64,000 nt of DNA from Caulobacter sp. UNC279MFTsu5.1. GTDB lineage: Bacteria; Pseudomonadota; Alphaproteobacteria; Caulobacterales; Caulobacteraceae. Below the pieces are notes generated by a model that made no database searches, was not told where the DNA came from, and saw nothing but the letters and a program-made list of their open reading frames with translations. The position numbers and the translations under genes were made by a program. Where the stretch lies: NCBI RefSeq assembly GCF_900114015.1, contig NZ_FORN01000007.1:64001-128000 (forward strand). The letters are read 5' to 3'. Every line of letters starts with the position of its first letter. Position 1 is the first letter of the stretch. This document shows positions 1 through 9,248 of this stretch, one piece after another.

Positions 1-306
1 GACGCGCCGTTCGTCGCCACGCGCGTGGATCAGGTGGGCGACGCCCTGCGCTTCGAGACCAATGTCGGCGACGTGGTCGAGGCCGGGCCGGACCACGCCA
101 TCCGGGTCGAGACCGATCCGGCGACCGGCGAGCCGCGGCCCTATCTGCACGTGCGGCGCGGCCTGGAGGCGCTGATCGCCCGGTCGGCGTTCTACGAACT
201 GGCCGAGCTGGCCATCGAGCGCGACACCCCCGACGGACCCCGCCTGGGCGTCGCCTCCAGCGGCGCCTGGTTCCCGATCGCCCCGGCCGGAGCGCATCGA
301 TCGTGA
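1..306 (+). CDS. DUF1285 family protein, C-terminal part
   Basis: The reading frame is open from the first base, so the gene starts before the window and only about 101 C-terminal residues are visible. The visible part has the pattern of the DUF1285 family: an RPYLHVRRGLEALIARSAFYEL stretch split over residues 47-68, followed by a hydrophilic tail. The family's function is unknown to me. Its TGA stop overlaps the GTG start of the Nudix gene (GTGA), so the two are probably one transcript with coupled translation. Confidence is good for the family and none for the role. Confidence 0.75.
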   Translation, partial: DAPFVATRVDQVGDALRFETNVGDVVEAGPDHAIRVETDPATGEPRPYLHVRRGLEALIARSAFYELAELAIERDTPDGPRLGVASSGAWFPIAPAGAHRS

Positions 307-971
307 CCCTGACGCGTGACCAGCGCCGGGCCTGGATCGCCAGCAAGCTGGATCCGATCGACGCCTACGATCCCAGCCTGGACGCGGCGCGCTCGGACTA
401 CGACCTCAATCCCGGCCTGCGGCCCGACAATCCCCACGCCCTGCGGCCGGCCGCCGTGCTGGTCGGCCTGGTCGAGCGCGAGGCGGGCATGACCGTCCTG
501 CTGACCCGCCGGGCCGACACCCTGCGCAGCCACACCGGTCAGATCGCCTTTCCGGGCGGGCGCTGCGATCCCGGCGAGACGCCGTGGGAGACCGCCCTGC
601 GCGAGGCCCGGGAGGAGGTCCACCTCGACCCGAGGTTCGTCACCCTGGCCGGCCTGCTGCACGGCTACCGCACGGTGACCGGCTTCCACGTCACGCCGGT
701 GGTCGGCTTCATCGATCCGGCCGCCACCTTCGAGGCCAGCCCCGACGAGGTGGCCGACGTGTTCGAGACGCCGTTCGCGTTCCTGATGGACCCGGGCAAC
801 CACCAGCGCCAGCACCGCGACCTGCCGGACGGCGAGCGGCGATTCTTCTACGCCATGCCGTGGAACGAGCGGTTCATCTGGGGCGCGACGGCGGGCATGC
901 TGCGGGCGCTGTACGAGCGGCTGCACGCGCCGGACGACCTGGCCGATCCGGTCGAGGGCGCCCCAGCGTAA
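303..971 (+). CDS. Nudix hydrolase, CoA pyrophosphatase type
   Basis: A 222-aa Nudix protein. The segment LLTRRADTLRSHTGQIAFPG (about residues 65-84) is the signature seen before the Nudix box in CoA pyrophosphatases. The box itself follows with G, E and REAREEV in the right spacing (about residues 86-108) and supplies the metal-binding glutamates. Enzymes of this group split CoA or acyl-CoA into phosphopantetheine and 3',5'-ADP. GTG start overlaps the stop of the DUF1285 gene. The next gene downstream is the CCA-adding enzyme, an order I associate with alphaproteobacteria. Substrate is inferred from the signature only. Confidence 0.88.
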   Translation: MTLTRDQRRAWIASKLDPIDAYDPSLDAARSDYDLNPGLRPDNPHALRPAAVLVGLVEREAGMTVLLTRRADTLRSHTGQIAFPGGRCDPGETPWETALREAREEVHLDPRFVTLAGLLHGYRTVTGFHVTPVVGFIDPAATFEASPDEVADVFETPFAFLMDPGNHQRQHRDLPDGERRFFYAMPWNERFIWGATAGMLRALYERLHAPDDLADPVEGAPA

Positions 972-1083
972 CCCGCTAAAAGATATGCCCTTTACGCCCT
1001 CATTCGGGCTTGTCGACCTGCGATAATCGTTTGAAATGCGGACCCCCGCCGGGCGGGGGCGTGGCGTGCCGTGGGGGACGAGG

Positions 1084-2337
1084 GTGAAGACCGAGACGAT
1101 AGGCGCGGCGCCGTGGATGGCGCTGCCGGAGACGCAGGCCGTGATCGCGGCGCTCGAGGCGCGGGGCTTCCCCGGCTGCGCGCGCTTCGTGGGCGGCTGC
1201 GTGCGCAACACCCTGATGGGCAAGCCCATCGACGACATCGACATCGCCACCGTCCTGACCCCGGACCAAGTGATCGAGGCGCTGGGCGCGGCGGGTCTGC
1301 GAGCCATCCCCACCGGCGTCGACCACGGCACGGTCACCGCCCTGTCGGGCGGCCGCCCGTACGAGATCACCACCCTGCGCCGCGACGTCTCGACCGACGG
1401 CCGCCGGGCGGTGGTGTCGTTCACCCAGGACTGGGACCAGGACGCCGAGCGCCGAGACTTCCGCTTCAACGCCCTCTACGCCGACATCCATGGCCGGCTC
1501 TACGATCCGACCGGCGAGGGGGTGAACGACGCGCGCGAGGGCCGGGTGGTGTTCGTCGGCGACCCGATGACCCGGATCCGCGAGGACTATCTGCGCATCC
1601 TGCGGTTCTTCCGGTTCCACGCCTGGTACGGCCGGGGCGAGGCCGACCAGAAGGCCCTGGCGGCCTGCAAGGCCCTGAAGGGCATGGTCGAGGGCCGCGC
1701 CGCCGAGCGCACCCAGAAGGAGCTGTTGAAGCTGCTGGCGGCCGACGATCCGCGCGCCGCCCTGCGGCTGATGGCGGCCACCAGCGTCCTGTCCTCGATC
1801 CTGCCGTTCGTGAAGTCCCTGGCCCGTTTCGAGGCGCTGATGACCATCGAGACCGAGCAGCTGTTCGAGAACGATCCGGAGCTGCGCCTGGCCGCCCTGA
1901 TCCCCGACGATCCCGAAATCGCCAGTCAGATGGCCGAGCGCCTGCGGCTGTCCAACGCCCTGAAGGAGCGATTGGTCGAGGCCGTCGGCAAGTCGCCGCG
2001 CATCGTCAGCTGGATGAGCCCGCGCGAGACCCGCCGCGCGGTCTACGCCCTGGGCCTGAAGACCTTCAGCGACCGGGTCAAGCTGGCCTGGGCCGGCGCG
2101 AACCGCTCGGCCGCCACGCCGCAATGGCGCGGCCTGCTGGCCCTGGGCGAAAGCTGGACGCCGCCGGCCTTCCCCCTGACCGGCGAGGAGATCCTGAAGG
2201 CCGGGGTTCCCAAGGGGCCGATGGTCGGCGAGGTGATGCGCGAGGTCGAGCTCTGGTGGATCGACCAGGACTTCATCGAGGACAAGTTTTCGGCCATCGA
2301 GCGGCTGAAGGCCGTGGCGCAGGGGATGGTGTTCTAG
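1084..2337 (+). CDS. cca: CCA tRNA nucleotidyltransferase / poly(A) polymerase family
   Basis: A class II nucleotidyltransferase of about 417 aa that adds or repairs the 3' CCA end of tRNAs. The N-terminal catalytic fold shows FVGGCVRN near residue 34 and DDIDIAT near residue 49, which holds the metal-binding aspartates. REDYLRILRFFRFHAWYG near residue 165 is the RNA-binding/nucleotide motif of the family. An in-frame ATG lies 48 bases upstream, but the GTG chosen here gives the usual N-terminus and has a GGGGGACGAG ribosome site just before it. A GC-rich hairpin (CCCCCGCC/GGGCGGGGG, about 1041-1057) precedes it. Confidence 0.93.
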   Translation: MKTETIGAAPWMALPETQAVIAALEARGFPGCARFVGGCVRNTLMGKPIDDIDIATVLTPDQVIEALGAAGLRAIPTGVDHGTVTALSGGRPYEITTLRRDVSTDGRRAVVSFTQDWDQDAERRDFRFNALYADIHGRLYDPTGEGVNDAREGRVVFVGDPMTRIREDYLRILRFFRFHAWYGRGEADQKALAACKALKGMVEGRAAERTQKELLKLLAADDPRAALRLMAATSVLSSILPFVKSLARFEALMTIETEQLFENDPELRLAALIPDDPEIASQMAERLRLSNALKERLVEAVGKSPRIVSWMSPRETRRAVYALGLKTFSDRVKLAWAGANRSAATPQWRGLLALGESWTPPAFPLTGEEILKAGVPKGPMVGEVMREVELWWIDQDFIEDKFSAIERLKAVAQGMVF

Positions 2338-2345
2338 GAGAACTT

Positions 2346-2376
2346 AAACCCTCTCCCTATGGGAGAGGGAGAAGGT
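2346..2376. repeat. Family B repeat, short copy
   Basis: Palindrome CCCTCTCCCTATGGGAGAGG lies between the CCA enzyme and the amidotransferase. It matches the core hairpin of the family B elements at 48937, 49056, 57316 and 57781 but lacks the GGGGCCCGC arm. Confidence 0.6.
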
Positions 2377-2443
2377 TGGCGGTTGAACTCGGCCGCGCCC
2401 GCCCACAAATGCCGGTCAGCACCTGATGCGCCTGGAGACCCCA

Positions 2444-3148
2444 ATGAAGATCGGCCTGCTCGAGACCGGCGAACCGCCGCAGCCTCTGCAGCCCGCGTTC
2501 GGCCGCTACGCCGCGATGTTCCAGGACCTGCTCGGCCCTGGGCACGACTACGCCGTCTACGACGTCCAGGCCGGCGTGCTGCCCGCCGATCCGGCCGAGT
2601 GCGACGCCTATATCGTCACCGGCTCGTCGGCCGGAGTCTATGACGACCTGCCGTGGATCGAGCCGCTGAAGGCCTTCCTGGTCGCGGCCGACCGGCCGCT
2701 GGTCGGGGTCTGTTTCGGCCACCAGGTCATGGCCGAGGCGTTCGGCGGCAAGGTGGTGAAGTCCGACAAGGGCTGGGGCGTGGGCCTGCACCGGTACGAG
2801 GTCGCCGAACGCCAGCCCTGGATGGACCCGGGGCCGGATGGCGCCGCCACGGTCGCCGTCCCGGCCTCGCACCAGGACCAGGTGATCGTCGTCCCGCCCG
2901 GCGCCCGCGCCGTGGCCGGCAGCGCCTTCACGCCGGCCGGGATCCTGGTCTATGACGACCGCCCGGCGATCTCGATGCAGTTCCATCCCGAGTTCGACCC
3001 GGCCTATGCGCGGGCCCTGATCGAGGCCCGGCGCGGCAGCCGCTTCACCGACGCCCAGGCCGACGCGGCCATCGCCAGCCTGGGCCAGGCCGACGACCGG
3101 ACCCGGGTGGGCGCCTGGATCGAGGCTTTTCTGGCCGGCGCCGCCTGA
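2444..3148 (+). CDS. Class I glutamine amidotransferase-like protein
   Basis: A 234-aa single-domain class I amidotransferase. The nucleophile elbow VGVCFGHQVMAEAFGG lies near residues 86-101 and the His/Glu pair is in MQFHPEF near residue 178. This resembles the stand-alone GMP-synthase-like amidotransferases (GuaA N-terminal domain relatives) whose acceptor substrates are usually unknown. An ATG lies 18 bases upstream, but MKIGLLETG is the normal family N-terminus. No synthetase partner is adjacent, so the substrate cannot be named. Confidence 0.85.
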   Translation: MKIGLLETGEPPQPLQPAFGRYAAMFQDLLGPGHDYAVYDVQAGVLPADPAECDAYIVTGSSAGVYDDLPWIEPLKAFLVAADRPLVGVCFGHQVMAEAFGGKVVKSDKGWGVGLHRYEVAERQPWMDPGPDGAATVAVPASHQDQVIVVPPGARAVAGSAFTPAGILVYDDRPAISMQFHPEFDPAYARALIEARRGSRFTDAQADAAIASLGQADDRTRVGAWIEAFLAGAA

Positions 3149-3217
3149 CTCCGGCAACCTTGGCCGCGGGCCGGCGTTTCAGGGGCGGGGCCGCTTGAAA
3201 CGCGGGAGACCAGGATC

Positions 3218-3874
3218 ATGAGAGCCGCCATCGTGCTCGCCGCCGGTTCGCTGATGATCGGCGGGGCGCTGCTGGCCAGCGTTGGAGCGGCCGCCCCGGA
3301 CCCCGTCCCCGAGACGCCCGCCGCCGCGCCGGCCGAGACGCTGAAGAGCGCCGCCGACTTCGTGTCGATCAAGGACCCGGCCGCCCGCTCGGTCGCGCTG
3401 TTCACCGAGGCCGGCAAGGTGATCACCAGCCCTCGCTGCCTGAACTGCCACCCGGTCCAGCGCGCCCCGACCCAGGGCGAGGACCGCCATCCGCACAATC
3501 CGCCGATGGTCGGCGGCCAGGCTGGCCACGGTCCCGTCGGCCTGCCCTGCGGTTCGTGCCACGGCCCGGCCAACGTCCGGACCTGGGGGCAGGACGTCCA
3601 GTCGATCCCCGGCGATCCGAAATGGGCCCTGGCCCCGGCCGAGATGGCCTGGCAGGGCAAGTCGCTGGGCGCGATCTGCGCCCAGATCAAGAACCCGGCC
3701 CGCAACGGCGGCCGCTCGCTGGCCGAACTGCATCACCACATGGCGCAGGACCACCTGGTCGGCTGGGCCTGGAGTCCGGGCGACGGCCGCCGGCCCGCGC
3801 CAGGCACGCAGGCCCGGTTCGGCGAGCTGGTGCAGGCCTGGATCGATACGGGGGCCAAGTGCCCGAAGGCTTGA
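3218..3874 (+). CDS. Secreted di-haem cytochrome c-type protein
   Basis: A 218-aa protein with a cleavable signal peptide (hydrophobic residues 5-25, then an Ala/Pro-rich linker) and two c-type haem sites, CLNCH near residue 76 and CGSCH near residue 110, so it should be periplasmic. Conserved blocks such as HPHNPPMVGG, WALAPAEMAWQGKSLG and WSPGDGRRPAPGTQ match proteins annotated as isoquinoline 1-oxidoreductase subunits. That name comes from gene linkage in other organisms. No molybdenum oxidoreductase subunits are adjacent here, so an electron-transfer role is all that can be supported. It converges on hemF with a 13-bp gap. Confidence 0.75.
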   Translation: MRAAIVLAAGSLMIGGALLASVGAAAPDPVPETPAAAPAETLKSAADFVSIKDPAARSVALFTEAGKVITSPRCLNCHPVQRAPTQGEDRHPHNPPMVGGQAGHGPVGLPCGSCHGPANVRTWGQDVQSIPGDPKWALAPAEMAWQGKSLGAICAQIKNPARNGGRSLAELHHHMAQDHLVGWAWSPGDGRRPAPGTQARFGELVQAWIDTGAKCPKA

Positions 3875-3887
3875 GGCGGCGGCCGCC

Positions 3888-4760
3888 CTACGGCCACTTC
3901 ACCTCGGGCGGCATCGAGCTGAGGATCGACTCGACATTGCCGCCGGTCTTCAGGCCGAACATCGTGCCGCGGTCGTAGAGCAGGTTGAACTCCACGTAGC
4001 GGCCGCGCTGCACCAGCTGCTGCTCGCGCTCCTCCGGCGTCCAGGCTTCGCCCATCCGGCGGCGGACCAGGGTCGGGTAGATCTCCAGGAACGCCTTGCC
4101 GACGTCCTGGGTGAACGCGAAGTCCTTGGACCAGTCCCCGCTGTCGTGGTGGTCGTAGAAGATCCCGCCGATCCCGCGCGGCTCGTTGCGGTGGGGCAGG
4201 AAGAAGTACTCGTCGCACCAGGCCTTGTACTTGGCGTGCCAGGCCGGGTCGTGGGCGTCGCAGGCGCGCTGGTAGGCGGCGTGGAAGTCGACGGCGTCGG
4301 GGAAGTCCTGTCGGCGCTGGTAGCCGAGCAGGGGAGTCAGGTCGCCGCCGCCGCCGAACCAGCTTTTCGTGGTGGCGATGAAGCGGGTGTTCATGTGCAC
4401 CGCCGGCACGCGGGGATTGCGCATGTGGGCGATCAGGCTGATCCCGGTGGCGAAGAACCGCGGGTCCTGGTCGGCGCCGGGCATGTTCTTGGCCATCTCC
4501 GGCGTGAAGGTTCCGAACACCGTCGAGACGTGGACGCCGACCTTTTCGAACAACCGGCCGTGCATCATCGACATCACGCCGCCGCCGCCGGCCTCGCGGT
4601 CCCACGGCTTGCGGACGAACCGGCCGGGCTCGCCGGCGTAGAGCTCGGCGGGGCCCTCGTCCTCCAGGCGCTCGAATTCCGCGCAGATCTGGTCGCGCAG
4701 GCTTTCGAACCAGGCGCGGGCGGCGGCTTTCTTTTGGTCGAGGTCGGATGCGTCGGTCAT
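3888..4760 (-). CDS. hemF: Aerobic coproporphyrinogen III oxidase
   Basis: A 290-aa oxygen-dependent enzyme that decarboxylates coproporphyrinogen III to protoporphyrinogen IX in haem synthesis. Family motifs visible include the active-site region [20 protein letters not shown] (about residues 126-145), the GIGGIFYD block and the C-terminal [20 protein letters not shown]. Length is normal for the family. Haem supply fits the neighbouring cytochrome gene and the bc1 operon at 5.6-8.3 kb. No anaerobic hemN is seen here. Confidence 0.97.
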   Translation of the reverse strand: MTDASDLDQKKAAARAWFESLRDQICAEFERLEDEGPAELYAGEPGRFVRKPWDREAGGGGVMSMMHGRLFEKVGVHVSTVFGTFTPEMAKNMPGADQDPRFFATGISLIAHMRNPRVPAVHMNTRFIATTKSWFGGGGDLTPLLGYQRRQDFPDAVDFHAAYQRACDAHDPAWHAKYKAWCDEYFFLPHRNEPRGIGGIFYDHHDSGDWSKDFAFTQDVGKAFLEIYPTLVRRRMGEAWTPEEREQQLVQRGRYVEFNLLYDRGTMFGLKTGGNVESILSSMPPEVKWP

Positions 4761-4863
4761 GGCACGCCGATTAAGGGTTCAGCGAAGCCGGCGCAAATAG
4801 GGAGCGCCGCCTAAGGGATTTTGCGGAGGCTGGTACTTGCCCCCACCTGACCGCTGCGCGGTC

Positions 4864-4928
4864 TGTCCGCCTCCAAGCGCTCTTCCCCCTCTGGGGGAGG
4901 AGAGCCGAAGGCCCGGAGGGGGCGAGTG
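4864..4928. repeat. Family C palindromic repeat, partial copy
   Basis: Segment with TTCCCCCTCTGGGGGAGGAG and CCCGGAGGGGGCG, between hemF and trmL. It shares the CCCCCTC...GGGGGAG hairpin of the family C elements at 11866, 35268, 46540, 59976 and 61551. Confidence 0.6.
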
Positions 4929-4937
4929 TTCACCGAA

Positions 4938-5402
4938 CTATGCTAATCCCGGAAACCCGTCCGTCTGCCGCAGCGCCTCGCCCAGGGCCATGGCGGCCGT
5001 GGTCGCCAAGTTCATCGACCGCGCTTCGGGGCGTAGCGGGATCGTCAGGCGCGTGAACGCCTTCGCGTGAACCTCAGGTGGCGCCCCGTGGCTCTCGTTG
5101 CCGAACAACAGGGTGTCGCCTGCCTGAAAGTCGAACTTGTGGAACGGCGCGGTCGCCTTGGTGGTGAACAGCAGCAATCGTCCCTCGCGGCGCTCCGGCG
5201 CGGCCAGGAAAGCCTCCCATGAGGCGTGGCGGATCATATGGGTCAGCGGACCATAGTCCAGGGCCGCGCGCTTCAAGCTCTTGTCGTCCAAAGGGAAACT
5301 GCAGGGCTCGATGACGTCCAGCCCCACCCCCAGGCAGGCGCCCAGGCGGATCGCCGCGCCCACGTTCTGAGGAATGCCGGGTTGAAAAAGCGCGAGCCGC
5401 AT
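4938..5402 (-). CDS. trmL: tRNA (cytidine(34)-2'-O)-methyltransferase
   Basis: A 154-aa SPOUT-class RNA methyltransferase that methylates the wobble ribose of certain leucine tRNAs. The N-terminus MRLALFQPGIPQNVGAAIRL is typical. The SAM-binding knot has FGNESHG near residue 97 and RSMNLATTAAMALGEALRQ near residue 129. The open frame continues 92 codons upstream, but that extension has no family similarity and the short form is the normal length. It is divergent from the petABC operon. Confidence 0.93.
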   Translation of the reverse strand: MRLALFQPGIPQNVGAAIRLGACLGVGLDVIEPCSFPLDDKSLKRAALDYGPLTHMIRHASWEAFLAAPERREGRLLLFTTKATAPFHKFDFQAGDTLLFGNESHGAPPEVHAKAFTRLTIPLRPEARSMNLATTAAMALGEALRQTDGFPGLA

Positions 5403-5457
5403 TCTAAGCGAACCAACCATAGAGCCAGCAGGGGCATTTGCTGCGAATCGAAAGGGC

Positions 5458-5532
5458 TTGCGGACTTTGTCCGCGCGTCCGATAGGACGATCCGCTTTTG
5501 CCTGTTGTGGCGAAGACCCGTTCGCGGGTCCA
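5458..5532 (+). promoter_or_regulatory. Two hairpins in the petA leader region
   Basis: GCGGAC-TTT-GTCCGC (5460-5474) and GACCCG-TTCG-CGGGTC (5515-5530) are perfect stems in the 205-bp gap between trmL and petA. The second has a stable TTCG tetraloop. They may be part of the petABC untranslated leader. No clear promoter could be assigned. Confidence 0.4.
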
Positions 5533-5607
5533 GACAGTATGCGCCGACAGGCGTTTCTCCAGGCCGGGCCGTCTTTGGCGGCGCGGCGGCATCGAAGGGT
5601 GACTTGG

Positions 5608-6159
5608 GTGGCCGACACCGCCGTGGGCGCAAAAACTGATCCGGCGCATGGGGAAGACCCCAGCCGCCGGGATTTCATCTACATCGCATCGATGGCGGTC
5701 GCCGCCGGCGGCGCGGCCGCGATCGCGTGGCCGTTCATCGACCAGATGAACCCCTCCGCCGACACGCGGGCCCTGGCGTCGATCGAATTCGACGTGACCA
5801 AGGTCCCCGAAGGCCAGCAGGTCGTCGTCAAGTGGCGCGGCAAGCCGCTGTTCGTGCGCAACCGCACCAAGGCCGAGATCGCCAAGGCGGTCGCGGACGA
5901 TGGCGCCTCGATGAAGGATCCTGAAAAGGATTCGGCCCGCGTGAAGCCGGGCAAGTCCCAGTGGCTGATCGTCGGCGGCAACTGCACCCACCTCGGCTGC
6001 GTCCCGACCTTCGGCGGCGGCGAGTATGGCGGCTGGTTCTGCCCCTGCCACGGCTCGGTCTACGACACCTCGGGCCGTATCCGTAAGGGCCCCGCGCCCA
6101 AGAACCTGGTGGTTCCGGAATACGCCTTCCTTTCCGACACCAAGGTCAAGATCGGCTAA
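5608..6159 (+). CDS. petA: Ubiquinol-cytochrome c reductase iron-sulfur (Rieske) subunit
   Basis: A 183-aa Rieske protein of the cytochrome bc1 complex, carrying electrons from ubiquinol to cytochrome c1. SRRDFIYIA near residue 18 is a twin-arginine-like start of the single N-terminal membrane anchor. The [2Fe-2S] cluster ligands are CTHLGC near residue 125 and CPCHGS near residue 144. GTG was chosen because it gives the usual short N-terminus; an ATG frame opens 150 bases upstream but crosses the leader hairpins. First gene of petABC, 5 bases before petB. Confidence 0.95.
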   Translation: MADTAVGAKTDPAHGEDPSRRDFIYIASMAVAAGGAAAIAWPFIDQMNPSADTRALASIEFDVTKVPEGQQVVVKWRGKPLFVRNRTKAEIAKAVADDGASMKDPEKDSARVKPGKSQWLIVGGNCTHLGCVPTFGGGEYGGWFCPCHGSVYDTSGRIRKGPAPKNLVVPEYAFLSDTKVKIG

Positions 6160-6164
6160 GAGAG

Positions 6165-7484
6165 ATGAGCGGACATTCGACCTACGAACCCAAGACCGGT
6201 TTCGAGCGCTGGCTCGACGCCCGTCTGCCGATCGTGCGCCTGGGCTACGACAGCTTTGTCGACTACCCCACGCCGCGGAACCTGAACTACTGGTGGACCT
6301 TCGGCGGCATCCTGTCGCTGTGCCTGGCCTCGCAGCTGATCACCGGCATCATCCTGGTGATGCACTACACGCCGAGCGCCGACCACGCCTTCGCCAGCGT
6401 CGAGCACATCATGCGCGACGTGAACTACGGCTGGCTGATCCGCTACATGCACGCCAACGGCGCGTCGATGTTCTTCATCGCCGTCTACATCCACATGCTC
6501 CGCGGCCTCTATTACGGCTCCTACAAGGCGCCCCGCGAAGTGCTGTGGCTGCTGGGCTGCGTGATCTACCTGCTGATGATGGCCACCGCCTTCATGGGCT
6601 ACGTCCTGCCCTGGGGCCAGATGTCCTTCCACGGCGCGGTCGTGATCACCAACCTGTTCGGCGCCCTGCCGCTGGTCGGCGAGAGCATCACCACCTGGCT
6701 GTGGGGCGGTTTCGCCGTCGATAACCCCACCCTGAACCGCTTCTTCTCGCTGCACTACCTGCTGCCCTTCATGATCGCCGGCGTGGTGATCCTGCACATC
6801 TGGGCGCTGCACGTGGTGGGCCAGAACAACCCGACCGGCGTCGAGCCCAAGTCGAAGGCCGACACCGTGCCCTTCACCCCGTACGCGACGGTGAAGGACG
6901 GGTTCGCGATGAGCGTCTTCCTGATTCTCTTCGCCTGGTTCGTCTTCTTCATGCCCAACGCCCTGGGCCACGCCGACAACTACATCCCGGCCAACCCGCT
7001 GGTGACGCCGTCGCACATCGTGCCGGAATGGTACTTCCTGCCATTCTACGCGATCCTGCGCGCTGTTCCGGACAAGCTGATGGGCGTGCTGGCCATGTTC
7101 GGCGCCATCGCCTGCCTGTTCGCCCTGCCGTGGCTGGACACCTCGAAGGTGCGCTCGATGCGCTACCGCCCGACCGCGAAGATCCACTTCTTCATCTTCG
7201 TGGTGGCCTGCTGCATCCTGGGCGTCTGCGGCGCCAAGCTGCCCGACGACCAGGTCATTCCGCACCTGACCACGTTCCAGCTGATGGCCTCGGACCTGAA
7301 CAGCTTCGTGTGGCTCAGCCGCGTGGCGGCGCTGTACTACTTCGCTTTCTTCCTGGTGATCCTGCCGGTGCTGGGCCTGACCGAAAAGACCCTGCCGGTG
7401 CCGGACTCCATCGCCTCTCCCGCCCTGTCGCACCCGGCCGCCGCGCCGGCCGAAGCGACCGCCGCGCCTGAAATGAAGGGCTGA
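6165..7484 (+). CDS. petB: Cytochrome b of the bc1 complex
   Basis: A 439-aa multi-pass membrane protein that binds two b haems and forms the quinol-oxidising and quinone-reducing sites. It shows the conserved N-terminal [12 protein letters not shown], the haem-ligand regions around [21 protein letters not shown] (split here) and [14 protein letters not shown], and the PEWY motif of the Qo site in [16 protein letters not shown] near residue 287. The C-terminus has a short Ala/Pro-rich tail. It lies 5 bases after petA and 5 bases before petC. Confidence 0.97.
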   Translation: MSGHSTYEPKTGFERWLDARLPIVRLGYDSFVDYPTPRNLNYWWTFGGILSLCLASQLITGIILVMHYTPSADHAFASVEHIMRDVNYGWLIRYMHANGASMFFIAVYIHMLRGLYYGSYKAPREVLWLLGCVIYLLMMATAFMGYVLPWGQMSFHGAVVITNLFGALPLVGESITTWLWGGFAVDNPTLNRFFSLHYLLPFMIAGVVILHIWALHVVGQNNPTGVEPKSKADTVPFTPYATVKDGFAMSVFLILFAWFVFFMPNALGHADNYIPANPLVTPSHIVPEWYFLPFYAILRAVPDKLMGVLAMFGAIACLFALPWLDTSKVRSMRYRPTAKIHFFIFVVACCILGVCGAKLPDDQVIPHLTTFQLMASDLNSFVWLSRVAALYYFAFFLVILPVLGLTEKTLPVPDSIASPALSHPAAAPAEATAAPEMKG

Positions 7485-7489
7485 TCCCG

Positions 7490-8344
7490 ATGCTGCGCAA
7501 ACTCTCCGTCATCGCAGCGGTCGCGGGTCTCCTGACGGCCGGCGTCGCCGGCCCGGCCCTGGCGGCCCACGGCGCCCTGCCGGCCAAGAAGGTCGAGTGG
7601 TCGTTCGACGGCCCGTTCGGCAAGTTCGACCAGGCCCAGCTGCAGCGCGGCTACAAGGTCTATCGGGAGGTCTGCTCGGCCTGCCACTCGATGAGCCTGG
7701 TTTCGTTCCGGAACCTCGGCGACAAGGGCGGTCCGTTCTACGACAAGAAGTACCCGAACTCGAACGACAACCCGTACGTCAAGGCGATCGCCAAGGACTA
7801 CGAGGTCGCCGACATCGACAACGAGACCGGCGACGCGATCAAGCGTCCGGCCACCCCGGCCGACCGCTTCCCGTCGCCGTTCCCGAACGAGGCCGCGGCC
7901 CGCGCCAGCAACGGCGGCGCCCTGCCGCCGGACATGTCGCTGCTGGCCAAGGCTCGTGAAGAGGGGCCGGACCATATCTACTCCATCGTCACCGGCTACG
8001 CGGCCCCGCCGCCCGGCCTGAAGATGGACGCGACCCAGCACTACAACCAGTACATGGCGGGCGACCTGAGCTCCTACTGGTCGGGCAGCCACGAACACGT
8101 GCCCCCGGGCGGCTTCATCGCCATGGCCCCGCCGCTGAAGGCGGGCCAGGTGACCTTCGACGACGGCACGCCGTCGACGCTGGACCAGGAAGCCAAGGAC
8201 GTCGCGGCCTTCCTGATGTGGGCCGCCGAGCCCAAGCTGGAAGAGCGCAAGCAGACCGGCTTCGCCGTGCTGCTGTACCTGCTGCTGTTCGCGGGCCTGC
8301 TCTACGCCAGCTACCGCAAGGTCTGGAAGAACGAGTCGCACTGA
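7490..8344 (+). CDS. petC: Cytochrome c1 of the bc1 complex
   Basis: A 284-aa membrane-anchored cytochrome c1. It has a signal peptide (residues 1-25, ending ALA-AHG), the haem-binding VCSACHSMSLVSFRNL near residue 61, the MAPPL segment that supplies the axial methionine near residue 205, and a C-terminal anchor helix (FAVLLYLLLFAGLLYASYRK). Last gene of petABC; a strong terminator begins 18 bases after its stop. Confidence 0.97.
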   Translation: MLRKLSVIAAVAGLLTAGVAGPALAAHGALPAKKVEWSFDGPFGKFDQAQLQRGYKVYREVCSACHSMSLVSFRNLGDKGGPFYDKKYPNSNDNPYVKAIAKDYEVADIDNETGDAIKRPATPADRFPSPFPNEAAARASNGGALPPDMSLLAKAREEGPDHIYSIVTGYAAPPPGLKMDATQHYNQYMAGDLSSYWSGSHEHVPPGGFIAMAPPLKAGQVTFDDGTPSTLDQEAKDVAAFLMWAAEPKLEERKQTGFAVLLYLLLFAGLLYASYRKVWKNESH

Positions 8345-8369
8345 GCGGCTCTGACGGCTTGAGAGATCG

Positions 8370-8399
8370 GGGCCCGGCGGCGACGCCGGGCCCTTTTTT
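8370..8399 (+). terminator. Rho-independent terminator after petABC
   Basis: Perfect stem GGGCCCGGCG / CGCCGGGCCC with a GCGA loop, followed by seven T residues, directly after petC. Confidence 0.9.
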
Positions 8400-8406
8400 T
8401 GGCCGC

Positions 8407-9171
8407 CTATCGAGCCGCGGGGACGGGCGTCAGCCACAGGCGCAGGGCCTTGGGGTCCAGCCGCAGGCGATAGGCGGCCAGCACCTGGACTCCCAGGGCC
8501 CCGACCACGCCGTCGGGCAGGTCGCCGGCCACCACGGCCGGCAGGTCCTGGCGCAGGGTCCCGTCCAGCGACAGGCCGCTCAGGGTTCCGGCCGGCTTCT
8601 GGCGGGGTCCGTCGGCGGCCCCGCGGGCCCGCACGCCGCCAGCCGAGGCGGTGTCCAGGGCAAAGGGGCCGGAGACGCCCTTGAGGCCGTTCGAGGCCGC
8701 CGCCAGGATCGTCGGCACGCCGCCGACCATCGTCACCGGCAGCGAACCGTCCCGGCCGCCCATGGCGCGTCCAGGCCGCTCCAGGCGCAGTCGGCAGGGC
8801 GAGAAGTCCAGGGTCATCCCGTAGCGGTCCAGGATGTCGGCCCCGATCACCCCGACGATCGGCGTCGAGAAGCCGACGGCGCGATAGTCCAGGTCCTGCA
8901 CGGCGACCGGTGCGCCCGCGACCTCCTGACCGGCCAGGCGCACGGGCAGGGTCAGGGCGGTCTCGGTGAAGCCGGCGCGCTGGGCGACGTCGATGTGCAG
9001 CAGGGTGCGCGGCGCCGACAGGTCGATCACGTAGTCGCCGGCGATCCCACCGATCGCCGCCGGGGCCACGACCGCGCCGTTCTCGAACCAGCAGGCGGTC
9101 TCGCCCGCCACGGCGGGGCCGCCGCGCGCCGCCAGCAGGCTCAGGAACAGCAGGGAGGCGGCGTGACGCAT
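8407..9171 (-). CDS. Secreted two-lobed retropepsin-like aspartic protease family protein
   Basis: A 254-aa protein with an N-terminal signal peptide ending near AVAG (residue 23). Two copies of a retropepsin-like fold are visible. The first has YVIDLSAPRT near residue 47 and GVIGADILDRYGMTLDF near residue 103. The second has FALDTASAGG near residue 159 and GALGVQVLAAYRLRLD near residue 224. The usual active site is D-[ST]-G; here it is DLS in the first lobe and DTA in the second, so catalysis is uncertain. It lies on the strand opposite petABC, convergent with it. Confidence 0.7.
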   Translation of the reverse strand: MRHAASLLFLSLLAARGGPAVAGETACWFENGAVVAPAAIGGIAGDYVIDLSAPRTLLHIDVAQRAGFTETALTLPVRLAGQEVAGAPVAVQDLDYRAVGFSTPIVGVIGADILDRYGMTLDFSPCRLRLERPGRAMGGRDGSLPVTMVGGVPTILAAASNGLKGVSGPFALDTASAGGVRARGAADGPRQKPAGTLSGLSLDGTLRQDLPAVVAGDLPDGVVGALGVQVLAAYRLRLDPKALRLWLTPVPAAR

Positions 9172-9248
9172 GAGCCGATCCTAGCCAAGGTTTCTGCGGC
9201 GGGCGATCCTGCCGTCAAAGCCGGTCGGCGGGATGAGCGGTTGAGGGG

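Noticed and set aside
5403..5678. N-terminal extension of TrmL by 92 codons
   Set aside because: It overlaps the petA leader and start, and TrmL family proteins begin at MRLALFQP.
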